Positions 1 to 8,618 of a DNA stretch of 64,000 bases are shown in pieces. The notes beneath the pieces are model-generated. The model ran no database searches. It saw nothing but the letters and a program-made list of their open reading frames with translations, and was not told the origin of the DNA. The position numbers were made by a program, and so were the translations under genes. This DNA comes from Promethearchaeota archaeon. GTDB lineage: Archaea; Asgardarchaeota; Lokiarchaeia; Sigyniarchaeales; SOKP01. The number at the start of each line of letters is the position of its first letter. Positions within the stretch are counted from its first letter, which is position 1. The stretch lies in NCBI GenBank assembly GCA_019058365.1, contig JAHPZE010000002.1, positions 266,991 through 330,990 on the forward strand. Reading direction: 5' to 3'.

Positions 1-788
1 CAAGTTATTACACCGTTTTCCACGAGATCTACAATCCCATCTGAAAAAACCTCACTATGAACGCCCAAATCTTTCTTATCTAGTAATTCTTTTGTAACTG
101 CATTAGGAATCTCTCCTATTCCCATTTGAATAGTTGACTCATCTTCAATTAAAGATGCAACAAATTTAGCTATTTTAGTAGAAACATCATCCAACTCACC
201 ATAGCTAAATTCAATAATATCATGCTCACTTAAAACAAAAGCATCTATATCATCCATATGAATAAATGAATTACCTAAAGTACGGGGCATTTTCGGATTT
301 ATCTCAGCTACAACTTTTTCAGCAGATTCAGCTATTGGTTTAACAATGTCAATATTAATTCCGTAACTACAGAAGCCGTATCGATCAGGTGGACTTACTT
401 GAATTAATGCTGCGTCTACATGCATCTTTCCGGATGTAAATAACTTTGGAATTTCAGAAAGAAGCATTGGAGTATAATCTGCTTGGGCTCCTTCCACGTA
501 TTTACGTAAAGATTTTCCTATAAAAAATGCGTTATGTCTAAATAAGTCTTCTATACCACCCGCAGTTTCATAATAATCCAAATCACTAAGGCTGAGAAAA
601 TGTAATATTTCTACATCCGGAATCTTCAATCCAAGTTCAATTAATTTTTTAGTAAGATCAATAGGTTCAGCACACCCAGAATCGATAAAAATTCGATCTC
701 CTGGGTTAATATAGTCTCTAATTGCGTTATCAAAAGAAACCTGCTTCTTACTATAATCTTGCAATGAGTGTGGGAGATCTTTGTTCAT
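1..788 (-). CDS. Acetyl-CoA hydrolase/transferase family protein (4-hydroxybutyrate CoA-transferase-like), partial
   Basis: Reading the minus strand gives the N-terminal ~262 residues of a CoA-transferase. The C-terminus runs off the left edge of the window. The translation begins MNKDLPHSLQDYSKKQ and contains QMGIGEIPNAV (a GxGxxPxAV loop) followed by GVHSEVFSDGIVDLVENG. The latter is the family hallmark, and its Glu sits where the acyl-accepting glutamate is expected. The family (Cat1/AbfT type) moves CoA between acetyl-CoA and short-chain carboxylates, so a role in fermentative or syntrophic acyl-CoA metabolism is likely. The exact substrate cannot be read from sequence. The ATG at 788 is used here. 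An in-frame TTG at 797 lies at normal distance from an AGGTGAT Shine-Dalgarno and is an equally good start. A TATA-like TTTAAATATATT precedes it. Confidence 0.85.
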   Translation of the reverse strand, partial: MNKDLPHSLQDYSKKQVSFDNAIRDYINPGDRIFIDSGCAEPIDLTKKLIELGLKIPDVEILHFLSLSDLDYYETAGGIEDLFRHNAFFIGKSLRKYVEGAQADYTPMLLSEIPKLFTSGKMHVDAALIQVSPPDRYGFCSYGINIDIVKPIAESAEKVVAEINPKMPRTLGNSFIHMDDIDAFVLSEHDIIEFSYGELDDVSTKIAKFVASLIEDESTIQMGIGEIPNAVTKELLDKKDLGVHSEVFSDGIVDLVENGVIT

Positions 789-1127
789 ATTAGGCAAGAA
801 ATCACCTTTATATTTCAGAAATATATTTAAAATAGTCTTTTTTGGATTTTAAATATAATTATGAGTAATTGAAAGTTAAGTAATTTTTAAATTAAATTAC
901 AATTAAAAATTTATCAGTTTAATTCAGAATTACATAAAAATAAACTTAGCTAACGTGCAATTTTAACATTTTTTTTTAAACTCTTTAGTAATTTTCTTTT
1001 TTTAAAAATGTCTAGGCTATTGTTATTTAACTGCAAACAGGATTTCAAAGATAAATAATCAATAATAAATATTTAATTTCTTTTTAGAACTTATATTTCT
1101 ATAAAAAATGATTTTCTTAGATTTTAA
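789..1127. other. AT-rich divergent intergenic region
   Basis: About 340 bases without a convincing coding frame. The left part holds the TATA-like box (about 821-832, minus strand) and AGGTGAT ribosome-binding site of the CoA-transferase gene. The rest is A/T runs leading to the rightward gene that follows. No RNA gene or strong inverted repeat is seen. Confidence 0.6.
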
Positions 1128-1466
1128 ATGGGAAAAGATAAGATTGATATTGAAGATTTAGAAGCTTTCATTAATGGATTGAAAGATTCATTTGACACTT
1201 TAGAGAATATTGATCCAATACAAACTAAGGGATTCCAAGCACAAATGGCAAAAGCTATTTCAGATTTAAGGTCTAAAAGAGCCGCAAAAATTGAACCTCT
1301 TCCAAAACATATAGGGCATTTTAAAAAAGAAGATCTTAAAAATTACTTATTAAAGGAACTAGAGTCTTTACAAGATCTTTTAGATTCTTCTGATTATAAT
1401 AGGAGAAGAAAATTTGAATTAGTAAAAAAGATCGCTCTAATACGGGAGCAAGTAAATAATATGTAA
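1128..1466 (+). CDS. Small charged helical protein, unknown function
   Basis: A 112-aa protein not recognised as a known family. It is rich in Lys, Glu, Asp and Leu, has no Cys, no membrane segment and no signal peptide. Its N-terminal half (KDKIDIEDLEAFINGLKDSF) and C-terminal half look mostly alpha-helical. No clear Shine-Dalgarno precedes the ATG, so it may be leaderless. The TatD-like gene starts 36 bases downstream on the same strand, so the two may be co-transcribed. A helical adaptor or DNA-associated protein would fit, but nothing in the sequence decides this. Confidence 0.6.
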   Translation: MGKDKIDIEDLEAFINGLKDSFDTLENIDPIQTKGFQAQMAKAISDLRSKRAAKIEPLPKHIGHFKKEDLKNYLLKELESLQDLLDSSDYNRRRKFELVKKIALIREQVNNM

Positions 1467-1502
1467 ACTTTTTATTTTTGTTAATATTAAGAGGGTTTGA
1501 AA

Positions 1503-2258
1503 ATGCTAATAGATATACATTGTCATGCTAATCTCTATTTAGTTCTTGAGGAAATCATTAAAGATGCAAAAAACGTAGGAGTACAAAAGATAATCTCTGT
1601 TGGAATGAGTTTTATTAGTTTAGAAAGGATCTTAGAAATTTCCAAAAAATTTGATAACATCTATCCTGCATTAGGTATCCATCCAGAAGAAGTAAAGATG
1701 AATAAAAATATCGGAAATCAAATAGATTTAGCAATTGATCTAATTAAAGAAAATAAAGATTATATTTGTGCCATAGGAGAAATTGGTTTGGATCATCATT
1801 TTATTAAAGAGAAAGAGCTATATACACTTCAAAAGAAAATTTTTGAAGACATGCTTTCATTAGCACAAGAATTAGAATTACCCGTTAATTTGCACACTAA
1901 GGGTGCAGAAAAGATTGTATTCGATATACTTCCATCATATAAAATACCTAATATTAATATTCATTGGTATTCTGGTCCTGAAGATCTTCTGAATGTAGGA
2001 ATTGATAGAGGTTATTACTTCTCAATTACTCCTGCAATTAATTATTCTTCCGCAGTCAAAAAGACAGTTTTAAGGGTTGACAAAGAATTTCTTTTACTTG
2101 AAAGTGATGGCCCAGTTAAATATTCGGGAAAAATTGGTACACCTGCAATGATTAGAGACGTGTTAAATACAATCTCTAATATTATAAAAATCAATTCTAA
2201 AGATTTAGAATTGCAGATCGAAGAAAATACTAAGAAAATTTTTCCTAAAATCTTTTAA
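1503..2258 (+). CDS. TatD-family metal-dependent hydrolase
   Basis: A 251-aa protein of the TatD/amidohydrolase superfamily, TIM-barrel metallohydrolases often acting as DNases or D-amino-acyl editing enzymes. The metal ligands are visible in order: the HxH of DIHCHANLY near the N-terminus, the Glu of GEIGLDHHF, the His of NLHTKGAE, the His of NIHWYSG, and the Asp of LLESDGPV. Length is normal for the family. The frame is open from a TTG at 1497, but GAGGG at 1491-1495 is correctly spaced only for the ATG at 1503, which is chosen. Substrate is unknown. The gene ends just before the convergent mannonate dehydratase gene. Confidence 0.85.
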   Translation: MLIDIHCHANLYLVLEEIIKDAKNVGVQKIISVGMSFISLERILEISKKFDNIYPALGIHPEEVKMNKNIGNQIDLAIDLIKENKDYICAIGEIGLDHHFIKEKELYTLQKKIFEDMLSLAQELELPVNLHTKGAEKIVFDILPSYKIPNINIHWYSGPEDLLNVGIDRGYYFSITPAINYSSAVKKTVLRVDKEFLLLESDGPVKYSGKIGTPAMIRDVLNTISNIIKINSKDLELQIEENTKKIFPKIF

Positions 2259-2265
2259 ATTTTCT

Positions 2266-3318
2266 TTACTTACCTTTAAGAGTTTTTTCTATACCTTCCC
2301 AAAGACCGGATATATAAATTGAACCAAGAGCTCTATCATATAATCCATATCCAGGACGTCCTTTTTCTCCCCAAATCATTCTCCCATGGTCAGGACGAAT
2401 CGCACCTGTGAACCCTACTTCTATAAAAGCTTTTATTACTTCATACATATTAATATCTCCAAATTCAGTAGGGTGTTCAACTTCATGAAAACTATATTCA
2501 CCCGTATGCTTGATATTACGACAATGAGCAAATGGAATACGCTCCATAGCCCCAAACTTTCTTATACTTTTTATTAAATCTATTTTTGGATTTGCACCAA
2601 GAGATCCTGTACAAAAAGTTATTCCATTTGATGGACTATCAACAATCTTTACAAAATGTTCTAAAGCAGCCTCATCAGTAATTATACGAGGTAAATTAAA
2701 TATGGGCCATGGGGGATCATCAGGATGAATACCCATTTTTACACCAGATTCTTCTGCAACGGGAATAACTTGCTTTAAGAAATATTCCAAATTCGACCAT
2801 AGTTTCTTTTCATCAGTATCTGAATAAGCATCCAATAGGTCATCCAATTCTTTTTTTTTATATTGAGTTGCCCAACCAGGTAGTTCTAATGTACCTTCCC
2901 TAAGATTTATATTTTTTAATTGTTCATGATCATAACTTAGAACATTTGAGCCATCAGAAATTTCCAAATTGAGTTCAGTACGAGTCCAATCAAACACCGG
3001 CATAAAGTTATAACACAAAACTCTAATACCAAGAGAAGCCATATTACGAATACTTTGGCAATAGTTATCTATAAATTCATCGCGAGTGGGAAGCCCTAGC
3101 TTGATATCCTCGTGAATAGGAATGCTTTCGATAACTGAAAATTTCAATCCTTCAGCTTCAATCTTTCTTTTAAGCAATTTTAATTTCTCTGTAGACCATA
3201 CATCACCTATATTTACATCATATAATGCTGATACAATTCCAGTTACTCTCGGGATCTGTTTTATATACTTTAGTGGTATTGGATCATTATCACCATACCA
3301 GCGGAATGTCATTTCCAT
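2266..3318 (-). CDS. uxuA: Mannonate dehydratase
   Basis: A 350-aa protein matching UxuA in length and sequence, beginning MEMTFRWYGDNDPIPLKYI, with GIHPDDPPWPIFNLPRI and a later GAIRPDHGRMIWGE segment. UxuA dehydrates D-mannonate to 2-keto-3-deoxy-D-gluconate in hexuronate (glucuronate) degradation. The enzyme is a metal-dependent TIM barrel, and the conserved His, Asp and Cys-containing segments (for example ITFCTGSLGANP) are present. The SDR gene lies 27 bases upstream on the same strand, and a mannonate/fructuronate oxidoreductase is exactly the expected partner. The two therefore look like a small sugar-acid catabolic operon. Confidence 0.93.
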   Translation of the reverse strand: MEMTFRWYGDNDPIPLKYIKQIPRVTGIVSALYDVNIGDVWSTEKLKLLKRKIEAEGLKFSVIESIPIHEDIKLGLPTRDEFIDNYCQSIRNMASLGIRVLCYNFMPVFDWTRTELNLEISDGSNVLSYDHEQLKNINLREGTLELPGWATQYKKKELDDLLDAYSDTDEKKLWSNLEYFLKQVIPVAEESGVKMGIHPDDPPWPIFNLPRIITDEAALEHFVKIVDSPSNGITFCTGSLGANPKIDLIKSIRKFGAMERIPFAHCRNIKHTGEYSFHEVEHPTEFGDINMYEVIKAFIEVGFTGAIRPDHGRMIWGEKGRPGYGLYDRALGSIYISGLWEGIEKTLKGK

Positions 3319-3345
3319 TTTGAATCACCTTAAATAATTGAAATT

Positions 3346-4203
3346 TTAGACCCCCGCATATGCAGAAAACCCTCCATCAACGGGAATAACAATTCCATTA
3401 ACAAAACTAGAAGCTTTTTCATCAATTAACCATAAAAGAGTTCCAATTAACTCTTCTGGTTCGCCAAAACGTCCCATTGGAGTGTTATTAAGAATTTTTT
3501 CTGCTCGAGCGTTAAATGAACCATCTTTATTAGTTAATAGTATACGATTTTGTTCTGTTAAAAAGAAGCCTGGTGCTATAGCATTAACTCGGATTTTTAC
3601 TTTAGACATATGTACGGCTAACCACTGAGTAAAATTACTTACTGCTGCTTTTGCAGCACTGTATGCAGGGATTTTGGTTAAGGGACGAATTGCATTCATT
3701 GATGCTATATTAATGATTATCGCATCTTTTTCGGTCATCATCTTTTTAGCAAATACTTGAGTTGCTAAAAACATTCCAATAAAATTCAAATTGAAGATAA
3801 ATTCAATGCCTTCTTTTTCTAAATCAAAAAAAGTAATAATTCCTTTTTGCTTATTTGTTAAATCTTCCATGGTGAGATATTCCTTTGATGTAGTAGCTTT
3901 TGGATGATTACCTCCTGCTCCATTTATCAAGATACTCCAAGAACCAAATTCTTTTGAAATAATCCTTTCAGCTTTCTTTAGGCTTTCCATATCTAATACA
4001 TCTGCCTTAACTGAGATTGCAACTCCTTGTTTTGAATTGATTTTATCTACTACCTTCTCAGCTGCGTCTTTATTAATATCGATAATAGCAACTTTTACCC
4101 CACACTCTGCCAGAGCTTCTGAAAAACATCCACAGAGGACTCCGGCACCACCCGTTATTATAGCAACTTTACCCTCTAAATTGATTTTTAAAGGTAAATT
4201 CAT
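3346..4203 (-). CDS. SDR-family oxidoreductase, probable D-mannonate/fructuronate oxidoreductase
   Basis: A 285-aa classical short-chain dehydrogenase. It has the Rossmann motif IITGGAGVLCG near residue 20, a D at the end of beta-2 (AIIDIN) suggesting NAD preference, the NGAGG motif, Ser in INIASMNAI and the catalytic YSAAK. The C-terminal GIVIPVDGGFSAYAGV is typical of the family. It lies directly upstream of uxuA on the same strand. In several bacteria the same neighbour is an SDR-type fructuronate reductase converting fructuronate to mannonate, and I infer that role from context. The SDR family assignment is firm, the substrate is not. Confidence 0.85.
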   Translation of the reverse strand: MNLPLKINLEGKVAIITGGAGVLCGCFSEALAECGVKVAIIDINKDAAEKVVDKINSKQGVAISVKADVLDMESLKKAERIISKEFGSWSILINGAGGNHPKATTSKEYLTMEDLTNKQKGIITFFDLEKEGIEFIFNLNFIGMFLATQVFAKKMMTEKDAIIINIASMNAIRPLTKIPAYSAAKAAVSNFTQWLAVHMSKVKIRVNAIAPGFFLTEQNRILLTNKDGSFNARAEKILNNTPMGRFGEPEELIGTLLWLIDEKASSFVNGIVIPVDGGFSAYAGV

Positions 4204-4287
4204 ATAATTCTCACGATTTTTTTATTAAATTTGAGTAATTTAAAGGAGTGAATAATAATTCTTAATTAAATATTGCATGTACTAGTA

Positions 4288-5292
4288 TTAGTCTTTTTCC
4301 ATTAATTTAATAATTTCTTCTGGGAGTTCTCCTTTATTTTTCATACGATTCAACATGTCTTTTACTTCAGAGAGTGTATTTCCATAAATATGGAGAGAAT
4401 TACTAAAATCTAAATAATGCCCAATATCAACTCCTAATTGATCAGCAACGTATTTTTGGATTCTAATCATTCCATTTACATTAGCTTCCCATGCTCGAAA
4501 TAAATCTCTACTCCTCCAAGTTGTTTGGATTATTAACTTTCCCTCTTTTATACGCATATAGATTCGTTGTAAACAAGGAGGATCTACATGATAGGGATCT
4601 ATTAAAGGTCTCCATGTTATTGCTTGCGCTCGACGGCTATATGGTTTTTCTCTTAATTTCTGAATTATATATTCGATTTGATTGATTCTTGGAAAATTTA
4701 AAATCCCTATTGGTATTTTATCTATACCAATTTTATCTGAAATTTTTTTGTCTAATTCAAATTCAACACCATCCTTTAGCTTCCATATATCTGTATCTTC
4801 TGTAGATTTTATCTTTTCTGCTTTAATTAACTTCTGATGGTGTTTTATAAAATCAGTATCCACGAATTCTAAATCATAATATCTATGAATTGTATCTTCA
4901 AGCGCAAATGGTGCATAATTGAAAATTCTATCATGATAGGAATATGGAAAACTCACACCAGAGTCATATATAAAATGATCATTGACTCCTTCCAAAATCT
5001 CTTCAATATAACCGCTCTGTATAGATCCAACTAAATAAGTATCTGCAATACAACCATAGATTTCATAAGAATTTCCATACTTTGATTTAATTTTCATAAT
5101 TTTGTCCTTTCGCATAACAGGACTGCTAAATGGATTAATGATTTCTATTAATACTGTAGCATCTTTAGAGGGTGGATCTTCAGGTTTATCATATTCAGTT
5201 TTTATATCATCTCCTTTGAATAATACTTGCCCCACAGCTGAAAGCCATGCGTCTCGAACATTATTTTTTGAAATGAAAAAAACTTTTGCCAT
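4288..5292 (-). CDS. thyA: Thymidylate synthase (ThyA-type, archaeal form)
   Basis: A 334-aa protein with the C-terminal thymidylate synthase core: DPPCLQRIYMRI with the catalytic Cys, then TTWRSRDLFRAWEANVNG, and DFSNSLHIYGN, the dUMP-binding segment. It would methylate dUMP to dTMP. The ~170-residue N-terminal part is divergent, as in the short archaeal ThyA enzymes of methanogens. That makes the methyl donor (folate or another pterin) uncertain. The frame opens at a TTG at 5307, but the ATG at 5292 is 10 bases after the G of a GGTG Shine-Dalgarno and is chosen, giving MAKVFFIS. It is transcribed leftwards with a short gap to the SDR gene. Confidence 0.88.
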   Translation of the reverse strand: MAKVFFISKNNVRDAWLSAVGQVLFKGDDIKTEYDKPEDPPSKDATVLIEIINPFSSPVMRKDKIMKIKSKYGNSYEIYGCIADTYLVGSIQSGYIEEILEGVNDHFIYDSGVSFPYSYHDRIFNYAPFALEDTIHRYYDLEFVDTDFIKHHQKLIKAEKIKSTEDTDIWKLKDGVEFELDKKISDKIGIDKIPIGILNFPRINQIEYIIQKLREKPYSRRAQAITWRPLIDPYHVDPPCLQRIYMRIKEGKLIIQTTWRSRDLFRAWEANVNGMIRIQKYVADQLGVDIGHYLDFSNSLHIYGNTLSEVKDMLNRMKNKGELPEEIIKLMEKD

Positions 5293-5584
5293 TTTTGAGC
5301 ACCACAAAAAAATTATTTCAATATCTATTGATATAGATATTTATAATATACAATATTAGAATGTAATTGTTAAATTTTTAATAAACTTCTATTGACTATC
5401 ATAAATTTTTAATTTTCCAAAATAAGTATATTTTAGTTCAAGATTATTTTACAATTTTATAGCATTTATAATGCCCAAATTTACATTATGTTAACATAAG
5501 AATATAACAAAATTTTATCAGAATTTATTTTAAAGAAACAATTACGAATTATAAGCTAATTAACTGACAATTGGTTGAAGTATT

Positions 5585-5785
5585 ATGGGTGACGATAAGG
5601 AAAAAAAGAAAAAAAGTAAATTTGGAAAGAATTTAAAGAAAGGTTTTGCAAAAGGTTTAGGGAAAGTAGTGGAAGGAGTTAGTGGCTCAGAAGCAGCAGG
5701 TAAAGGTATTAAAAAGACTGTTAAATCTGGAAGCGTGAAAAAAGGGGTTAAAAAGGGAGTTAAGGAAGTAAAAGAGGACGATTAA
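5585..5785 (+). CDS. Lysine/glycine-rich small basic protein
   Basis: A 66-aa highly basic protein with a run of Lys near the N-terminus and imperfect repeats of the form KKGxxKG (KKGFAKG, KKGVKKGVKE). It ends in an acidic KEDD tail. No known family is recognised. Composition suggests binding to nucleic acid or membrane, or an amphipathic helix, but this is inference from composition only. It stands alone on the plus strand between thyA and the MoaD-like gene, with ~290 bases of AT-rich DNA upstream. A fortuitous frame is unlikely because it is bounded by typical intergenic DNA on both sides. Confidence 0.6.
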   Translation: MGDDKEKKKKSKFGKNLKKGFAKGLGKVVEGVSGSEAAGKGIKKTVKSGSVKKGVKKGVKEVKEDD

Positions 5786-5903
5786 TTCTATTCAAGAAAT
5801 TAAAATTCTTAATAACTTCTTATTTTTTATTATAATTATATTTTTAATAATAAAATCATATTAAATTTATAGAAAATATAAATAAAAGAGTTTATATTTA
5901 AAA

Positions 5904-6194
5904 ATGAAGGTAGATCTCGAATTTTCCCCACCTTTTAATGAAGTATCAAAAAATCTGTTCGAAACACTTGAACTTGATAAAGAATTGACTTTAGATGAAT
6001 TAATAGATTTTTTTGGACAAAAATATGGAAAGAAATTTATTGACTTAATCTGGGAAAATGGAGAGAAGGGAAAGTTTAACAAACTTCTTTCTATCATTAT
6101 TAATGGAATAAGTTATCGAGATGATAATTTTTTAGAAACTAAAATTAAAGACGGAGACCAGATTGTTTTTATATATATTTATTTTGGAGGGTAA
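5904..6194 (+). CDS. MoaD/ThiS/ubiquitin-like beta-grasp protein with C-terminal GG
   Basis: A 96-aa protein with the MoaD-type layout: a beta strand KVDLEFSPPF, a helix starting LTLDELIDFFGQKYG, then IIINGISYRDD, then KDGDQIVFIYIYFGG ending the protein. The free Gly-Gly terminus is the site adenylated by E1-like enzymes in sulfur carriers and ubiquitin-like modifiers. It could supply sulfur for molybdopterin, tungstopterin or tRNA thiolation, or act as a protein modifier like SAMPs. No E1, MoaE or JAMM protease gene is adjacent to choose between these. An upstream AAATATAAATA box about 30 bases before the ATG suggests leaderless transcription. Confidence 0.8.
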   Translation: MKVDLEFSPPFNEVSKNLFETLELDKELTLDELIDFFGQKYGKKFIDLIWENGEKGKFNKLLSIIINGISYRDDNFLETKIKDGDQIVFIYIYFGG

Positions 6195-6236
6195 ATTTTC
6201 TTAATTCTAATTCACTATTTCTTACCTAAAAATATT

Positions 6237-7268
6237 TTAAAGCAAATATATTATCCACATTCCAAATCCAGTTAATATTGGATTTAAAATATTATCAGAA
6301 ATATTCTTTGTAAAAGCATCTACTAATAAAAATAACAAAGTAGCAATCAGACTCATAAGAATAATTTTTTCAAAACTAACCGATAACCAAGGATGATAAA
6401 TCATTGAAATTGAAAAAACTATTATAAAGGTCGCAAAACCACCAGCTATGAACCCTTCAATAGTTTTTTTATTATTTGTTTTAAGACTATGTTTCCCATA
6501 TTCTTTACCTATTAGACACGCTACCGCATCAGCTCCAGTAGTTATTAAAGCGACTGATGCAAGAATTGGAAAAGGTGCGAATATGAAAGGAACAAAAGAT
6601 AGAACTAAGGGTGTAGATGCTACGAATGTGTGTAATTCACTTTGTTTCATATCTTGATACCAACTTTTAGCCCAATTAGGGAGCATGTAAAATCTATTTA
6701 AGCGTGCTAAATCTGCAACCTGAAACATTATAACAAAACCAAATCCTACAGTGATTATCAACCAGTATGAGAAACTATAATTATCTAATCCCCATTGAGT
6801 TAAAACGCCTAGATCATTAAGGATTGTTCCTAATGTCCAAAAGAAAAAAATTACAAAACAGGTAAACAGATGCAGGAATTTTCTCCCTAATTCGCTTTTT
6901 AAATCATCTTTCCAATTTTTGTTAAATTCATCACAGAATTTACCATAATCTCTTTGAGCCATAATTTCAGGATTTTTTTTCGAGATCACAGCATTATAGA
7001 TTAATGTAAAAACCCAAACTGTCATCTCGATTGAAAGAAAGAGGGATGTAAAAAGCCATAAGTAATTCAATGAATTTTGACTCAAATTGGGTGAATGAAA
7101 ACGATATATAAAAGGAAATGAAATTCCTGCTAATAAAAATAGAAACGCTATTAATAATTCATTAGTAAATAAATGATTTTCAACCTTAATCTTTCTATTT
7201 TTTAAAATATATATTAAAGTTAAAATAAAATATCCAATGAAAATTAGGCTTGTAGGTAAAAAATACAT
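6237..7268 (-). CDS. Polytopic membrane protein, dolichol/phytol kinase or CDP-diglyceride synthetase-like
   Basis: A 343-aa protein with about nine hydrophobic segments. Near residues 245-285 it has TTGADAVACLIGKEYGKH, then KKTIEGFIAGG. This is the [S/T]-x2-D-A-x3-G-x3-G...K-T-x-E-G signature of the CTP-dependent lipid kinase/cytidylyltransferase group (SEC59, VTE5, CdsA relatives). The likely reaction is CTP-dependent activation or phosphorylation of a polyprenol or another lipid alcohol at the membrane. The adjacent leftward gene encodes a divergent paralogue with the same C-terminal signature. Family-level call only. Confidence 0.7.
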   Translation of the reverse strand: MYFLPTSLIFIGYFILTLIYILKNRKIKVENHLFTNELLIAFLFLLAGISFPFIYRFHSPNLSQNSLNYLWLFTSLFLSIEMTVWVFTLIYNAVISKKNPEIMAQRDYGKFCDEFNKNWKDDLKSELGRKFLHLFTCFVIFFFWTLGTILNDLGVLTQWGLDNYSFSYWLIITVGFGFVIMFQVADLARLNRFYMLPNWAKSWYQDMKQSELHTFVASTPLVLSFVPFIFAPFPILASVALITTGADAVACLIGKEYGKHSLKTNNKKTIEGFIAGGFATFIIVFSISMIYHPWLSVSFEKIILMSLIATLLFLLVDAFTKNISDNILNPILTGFGMWIIYLL

Positions 7269-7338
7269 ATTGTTATCCTTTAAAGGTGAATAATTTAAAA
7301 ATTTTTACAGCCTTAAACAAATTCGATTTCACTCCTCA

Positions 7339-8442
7339 TTAAAACCACAATAAGATAAATGAATAATAATTAAAATTAAGAAAGTATCTCAAGAGTACAT
7401 ATATTAAACTACAACCAATTGGAATTAGGAGATTATCTGACAGTTTAATAGGTTTGTTTGTGAAAATATCAAAAATTAAAAATGCTAGAGAAAAAATTAC
7501 ACCCCAATAAATCCCAATAAAGAATAAACATATTATAAAGGTTGTAAACATGCCTGCTAATGATCCTTCCCATGTCTTTCTTTTGTTCCACAGAATATTA
7601 CTGGTTCCAAATCTTATACCAACTTGACTTGTAGCCAAATCACTAATGGAACTTATACCTAAAATAGTAAAAAATACCATTGGAGGACAAATAAAAGCAG
7701 CAAACATTTGACCAATTGCGAAATAAAGATACGTACCATAATTTTCTCTCTCCTCATCAGAAAGATATAGCTTTGGGAAAATAGTAAAAGGGAAAGAAAA
7801 AAAGCGAGACTTACGTGCAAACTCATTAACAAGCATAAATAAACTTAATATATAAAAAAAGAAAAAGAGGAGATAATAAAACCACCCAAATGAAAACATA
7901 ATATCCCTAATTGAATTTGGTTCATTTAAAATTCTAAAATACACTAATAACATATTATTTTCAGTAGGAATCATTCCAGCTGAGGTTCCTGTAAAAAATA
8001 TTACTAAATATAATCCAATGTACCACACAACTAAAAGACCAATGAATATTAAAACATGATTTAGCTTTCGAAGAGTGTCTTTTTTAGCCTTGCTCCATAG
8101 TTTACGTTTCTCTAATAATTTATTAGTCAATTTCGAAAAATCTTTTATTACTTTTTTTTTACTTAGAGATACTAACCCTGTAGATATTATTATTAGTACC
8201 ACTATAAAAGCCAATGGAATCCCTAAAGCAAAAAAAAACAAAGGAACTATAATTGGTGGAAACAATATTTCCTGATTCATCAATATAAGAAAAATTGTAA
8301 TATGAATAAATACAAAAAATAGAGCGCCAAATCCAAATAAGTTATTTAAAATATCTGTTTTATATGAAAAATGGATATAATTAAAAAGAATAAGAAAATA
8401 AGAGAATATGATTAATGAAAACCAGATCAAAATATATTCCAT
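7339..8442 (-). CDS. Polytopic membrane protein, paralogue of the neighbouring lipid-kinase-like protein
   Basis: About 367 aa with many hydrophobic helices. Its C-terminal part has SSISDLATSQVGIRFG followed by NKRKTWEGSLAGMF, the same D-x3-S-x2-G...K-T-W-E-G arrangement as the neighbouring membrane protein and CDP-diglyceride synthetases. A long insert in the middle is charged and cytoplasmic. The frame is open to 8601, but a TATA-like AAATATATAG about 30 bases upstream of the ATG at 8442, and the start of a clean transmembrane helix (MEYILIWFSLIIF), favour 8442 as a leaderless start. The substrate is unknown. Confidence 0.65.
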   Translation of the reverse strand: MEYILIWFSLIIFSYFLILFNYIHFSYKTDILNNLFGFGALFFVFIHITIFLILMNQEILFPPIIVPLFFFALGIPLAFIVVLIIISTGLVSLSKKKVIKDFSKLTNKLLEKRKLWSKAKKDTLRKLNHVLIFIGLLVVWYIGLYLVIFFTGTSAGMIPTENNMLLVYFRILNEPNSIRDIMFSFGWFYYLLFFFFYILSLFMLVNEFARKSRFFSFPFTIFPKLYLSDEERENYGTYLYFAIGQMFAAFICPPMVFFTILGISSISDLATSQVGIRFGTSNILWNKRKTWEGSLAGMFTTFIICLFFIGIYWGVIFSLAFLIFDIFTNKPIKLSDNLLIPIGCSLIYVLLRYFLNFNYYSFILLWF

Positions 8443-8618
8443 AATTTTAATAACCAAATTTATAATTACTATATATTTGGTAATTAAAATAAATTTAATA
8501 TTTGGATTACTTAGTCCACTGAAATTATTAAGTTTTAATAAAAACTGTATGAATAAATTTACAGAAAAACTATTCTTATAATAAGTAGTCTTTAAATTCA
8601 AAGAATGTGAAAATAAGT

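Noticed and set aside
2386..2577. Open frame opposite uxuA
   Set aside because: It lies wholly inside a well-supported gene on the other strand and has no protein-like features. The same applies to many other antisense frames in the window, for example those opposite smc, cobN and the UvrA-like genes.
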